Of a DNA stretch of 7,990 bases, positions 6,402 to 7,990 are shown piece after piece (within the stretch, counting starts at the first letter, position 1; every line of letters starts with the position of its first letter). The stretch comes from an uncultured Acidimicrobiia bacterium (GTDB taxonomy: Bacteria > Actinomycetota > Acidimicrobiia > UBA5794). Location of the stretch: the NCBI GenBank assembly GCA_905480055.1, contig CAJQOW010000161.1, positions 1 to 7,990 on the forward strand, written 5' to 3'. The notes under the pieces are model-generated. The model did no database searches. It was given only the letters and a program-made list of their open reading frames with translations, and was not told the DNA's origin. Made by a program: the position numbers and the translations under genes.

Positions 6402-7891
6402 GCTACTTCATCGGCATTGACTCGTCGACGACGGCAACCAAAGCGCTGCTGATGGATGCGAATGGGTCGATCGTTGCCGTCGGGCGATCGGAGTACGATT
6501 TCGAGACTCCCAAACCGCTGTGGTCCGAGCAGTCGCCAGAATTGTGGTGGCAAGCGACAGTTGTTGCGATCAATGAGGCAATCGAGGTCGGTGGCATCTC
6601 GCCGACGAGCGTCGATGGGATCGGCCTGACGGGCCAGATGCACGGTCTTGTCATGCTCGACGGCAACGGAGACGTGCTTCGACCCTCAATCCTGTGGAAC
6701 GACCAGCGGACGCAAGCCGAATGCGACGAGATTCGTGATCGCATTGGGCGCAAAGAGCTGATCGCAACAACGGGCAACGACGCGCTGACCGGGTTCACGG
6801 CTCCGAAGATCCTGTGGGTGAAGAACAACGAACCCGACGTCTTCGATCGCACGGAACACGTGCTACTCCCGAAGGACTACGTTCGGTACCGCCTCACCGG
6901 TCAGTATGCCGTTGATCGTGCCGGGGGATCCGGGACGATCCTGTTTGATCTTGCACATCGAGACTGGTCCGAGCCCGTTGTGGACGCCCTCGGGATTCCG
7001 CGGACCTGGCTTCCACCGACGTATGAAGGCACCGAGGCGACGGGTGGGCTGAGCGATCAGGCAGCAGCATTGACCGGACTCCGCCCTGGTACACCCGTGT
7101 TTGGCGGCGGGGGCGATCAGGCTGCGAATGCAGTCGGCGTCGGGGCAGTGGCGCCGGGTGTCATTGCGATGAGCATCGGAACCAGCGGTGTGGTCTTCGC
7201 TTCCACGGACTCGCCTGCCGTTGAGCCGGACGGTCGGCTGCACGCGTTCTGTCACGCCGTTCCCGACATGTGGCACCTCATGGGCGTGATGCTGTCGGCA
7301 GCAGGAAGCTATGAGTGGTTCAGGAACACGTTTGCTCCAACGACGTCCTACGACGAACTCGATGCTGTCGCAGCAGAGGTCCCGGCCGGATCGGGCGGGC
7401 TCATGTTCCTGCCGTACCTCAGCGGCGAGCGCACCCCCCACCCCGATCCGCTCGCGCGCGGGGCGTTCCTGGGGCTCACCGTGCGGCACGGGCTTCCGCA
7501 CATGACGAGGGCGGTGATGGAGGGGGTGGCCTTTGGGCTGCGCGACTCGGCGGAACTGATCCGGGCTGTTGCTCCCCTCGGAGAGATCAGGGCATCCGGC
7601 GGGGGAGCTTCGAGCCAGCTGTGGCTGCAGATCCTCGCCGACGTCATCGGCCTGCCCGTGCGGGTTGTGGGTACCCCCGAGGCGGCGGCCCACGGTGCTG
7701 CGCTCCTGGCAGCAACGGGGTTCGGAGCGTTTGGTTCGGTCGACGAGGCGACGACCGCCTCGGTCGAAGTCGGTACTCCGATCGAACCGAGCGCCGACGT
7801 CCCTATCTACGCCGATGCGTACGACATGTTCACTGATGGTTACTCCGCTGTCCGTGGACTGTCCCACCGGCTCTCGGTTCTGGATCGATAG
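6398..7891 (+). CDS. xylB: Xylulokinase (FGGY family)
   Basis: A 497-residue cytoplasmic kinase (EC 2.7.1.17) that phosphorylates D-xylulose with ATP to D-xylulose 5-phosphate. The two FGGY actin-like domains are complete. The N-terminal phosphate-binding strand is GIDSSTTATKALLMD (6-20). GLTGQMHGLVMLD (76-88) carries the Met-His pair typical of xylulokinases, followed by ILWNDQRT (98-105). The FGGY signature 1 region is TAPKILWVKNNEP (134-146), and GGGGDQAANAVG (236-247) holds the probable catalytic base D240. Then come the ATP-binding-like SIGTSGVVF (259-267), FLPYLSGERTPHPD (337-350) and FGGY signature 2, GAFLGLTVRHGLPHMTRAVM (355-374). The C-terminal ATP-site segment includes RASGGGASSQLWLQILADV (398-416) and EAAAHGAALLA (428-438). 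The GTG start overlaps the TGA of the preceding gene by 4 bases (GTGA). Length matches the family (about 480-500). The closest alternative, another FGGY kinase such as ribulokinase, is unlikely given the MHG motif and the xylA context. Confidence 0.95.
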   Translation: MSYFIGIDSSTTATKALLMDANGSIVAVGRSEYDFETPKPLWSEQSPELWWQATVVAINEAIEVGGISPTSVDGIGLTGQMHGLVMLDGNGDVLRPSILWNDQRTQAECDEIRDRIGRKELIATTGNDALTGFTAPKILWVKNNEPDVFDRTEHVLLPKDYVRYRLTGQYAVDRAGGSGTILFDLAHRDWSEPVVDALGIPRTWLPPTYEGTEATGGLSDQAAALTGLRPGTPVFGGGGDQAANAVGVGAVAPGVIAMSIGTSGVVFASTDSPAVEPDGRLHAFCHAVPDMWHLMGVMLSAAGSYEWFRNTFAPTTSYDELDAVAAEVPAGSGGLMFLPYLSGERTPHPDPLARGAFLGLTVRHGLPHMTRAVMEGVAFGLRDSAELIRAVAPLGEIRASGGGASSQLWLQILADVIGLPVRVVGTPEAAAHGAALLAATGFGAFGSVDEATTASVEVGTPIEPSADVPIYADAYDMFTDGYSAVRGLSHRLSVLDR

Positions 7892-7952
7892 CCACACCGA
7901 CCATCGGCACCATTGAGTCAACCCACGTCAGGCAGCAGAGGAGCAACCAGCC
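7892..7952 (+). other. 61-base gap between xylB and the GH1 gene
   Basis: No terminator hairpin and no clear promoter are visible. The only recognisable element is the ribosome binding site for the next gene near its end. The two genes are therefore probably in one transcript. Confidence 0.45.
7937..7943 (+). promoter_or_regulatory. Ribosome binding site of the GH1 gene
   Basis: AGAGGAG, 9 bases before the ATG at 7953, is the strongest Shine-Dalgarno match on the + strand of the sugar locus. Confidence 0.65.
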
Positions 7953-7990
7953 ATGAAGTACCAGTTCCCCGAGGACTTCGTATGGGGCAG
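7953..7990 (+). CDS. Glycoside hydrolase family 1 (beta-glucosidase-like), 3' partial
   Basis: Only the first 12 codons are present, reading MKYQFPEDFVWG before the window ends. The pattern FPxDFxWG at the extreme N-terminus is a hallmark of GH1 enzymes (usually continuing as G-x-A-T-[SA]-[AS]-Y-Q, about 450 residues). These are retaining beta-glycosidases with two catalytic glutamates, which lie beyond the window. There is no signal peptide, so it would act in the cytoplasm on imported oligosaccharides. Its place behind xylB suggests that a xylose- or glucose-containing beta-linked oligosaccharide is the natural substrate of the locus; that is inference. A good ribosome binding site 9 bases upstream supports the start. 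Confidence 0.8.
   Translation, partial: MKYQFPEDFVWG

Noticed and set aside
6863..7921. Long open frame on the - strand opposite xylB (352 codons)
   Set aside because: It lies opposite a fully convincing xylulokinase. Its translation is low-complexity, rich in Arg, Gly and Ser, without any recognisable domain, which is typical antisense shadowing in GC-rich DNA.

Overview
The window (7,990 bases) is GC-rich by eye, densely coded, and uses GTG starts for three of its seven genes. This suggests a high-GC bacterium, most plausibly an actinobacterium-like lineage. The presence of a long-type (E. coli-like) xylose isomerase and an ASPIC/UnbV repeat protein would fit a less-studied group such as Acidimicrobiia, but the taxonomic guess is an inference and is weak. 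No RNA genes, insertion sequences, CRISPR arrays or phage genes were seen.

Left part (1-2800, + strand): the C-terminal 460 residues of a large FG-GAP/VCBS-repeat protein ending in an ASPIC/UnbV domain (probably secreted). After 44 bases comes a 456-residue peptidase-M24 ('pita-bread') family protein in which most of the usual metal ligands appear to be replaced. These two genes run convergently into the sugar locus and are probably unrelated to it.

Right part (2855-7990): a D-xylose utilisation locus in two divergent arms. On the - strand a LacI-family repressor (GTG start at 5282) is followed 94 bases later by xylA (xylose isomerase, start 4183). The 94-base gap holds two inverted repeats, one of them a good operator candidate. 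On the + strand, starting 222 bases from the repressor, are a galactose-mutarotase-fold protein, xylB (xylulokinase; a 4-base GTGA overlap with the previous gene) and the first 12 codons of a glycoside hydrolase family 1 enzyme.

Taken together: a GH1 glycosidase would release sugars from oligosaccharides, a mutarotase-like protein may act on the free sugar, XylA converts D-xylose to D-xylulose, XylB phosphorylates it to xylulose 5-phosphate for the pentose phosphate pathway, and the LacI-type protein probably controls the set. The locus is largely conventional. The least ordinary items are the degenerate M24 protein, the poorly characterised mutarotase-like gene coupled to xylB, and the paired inverted repeats upstream of xylA.
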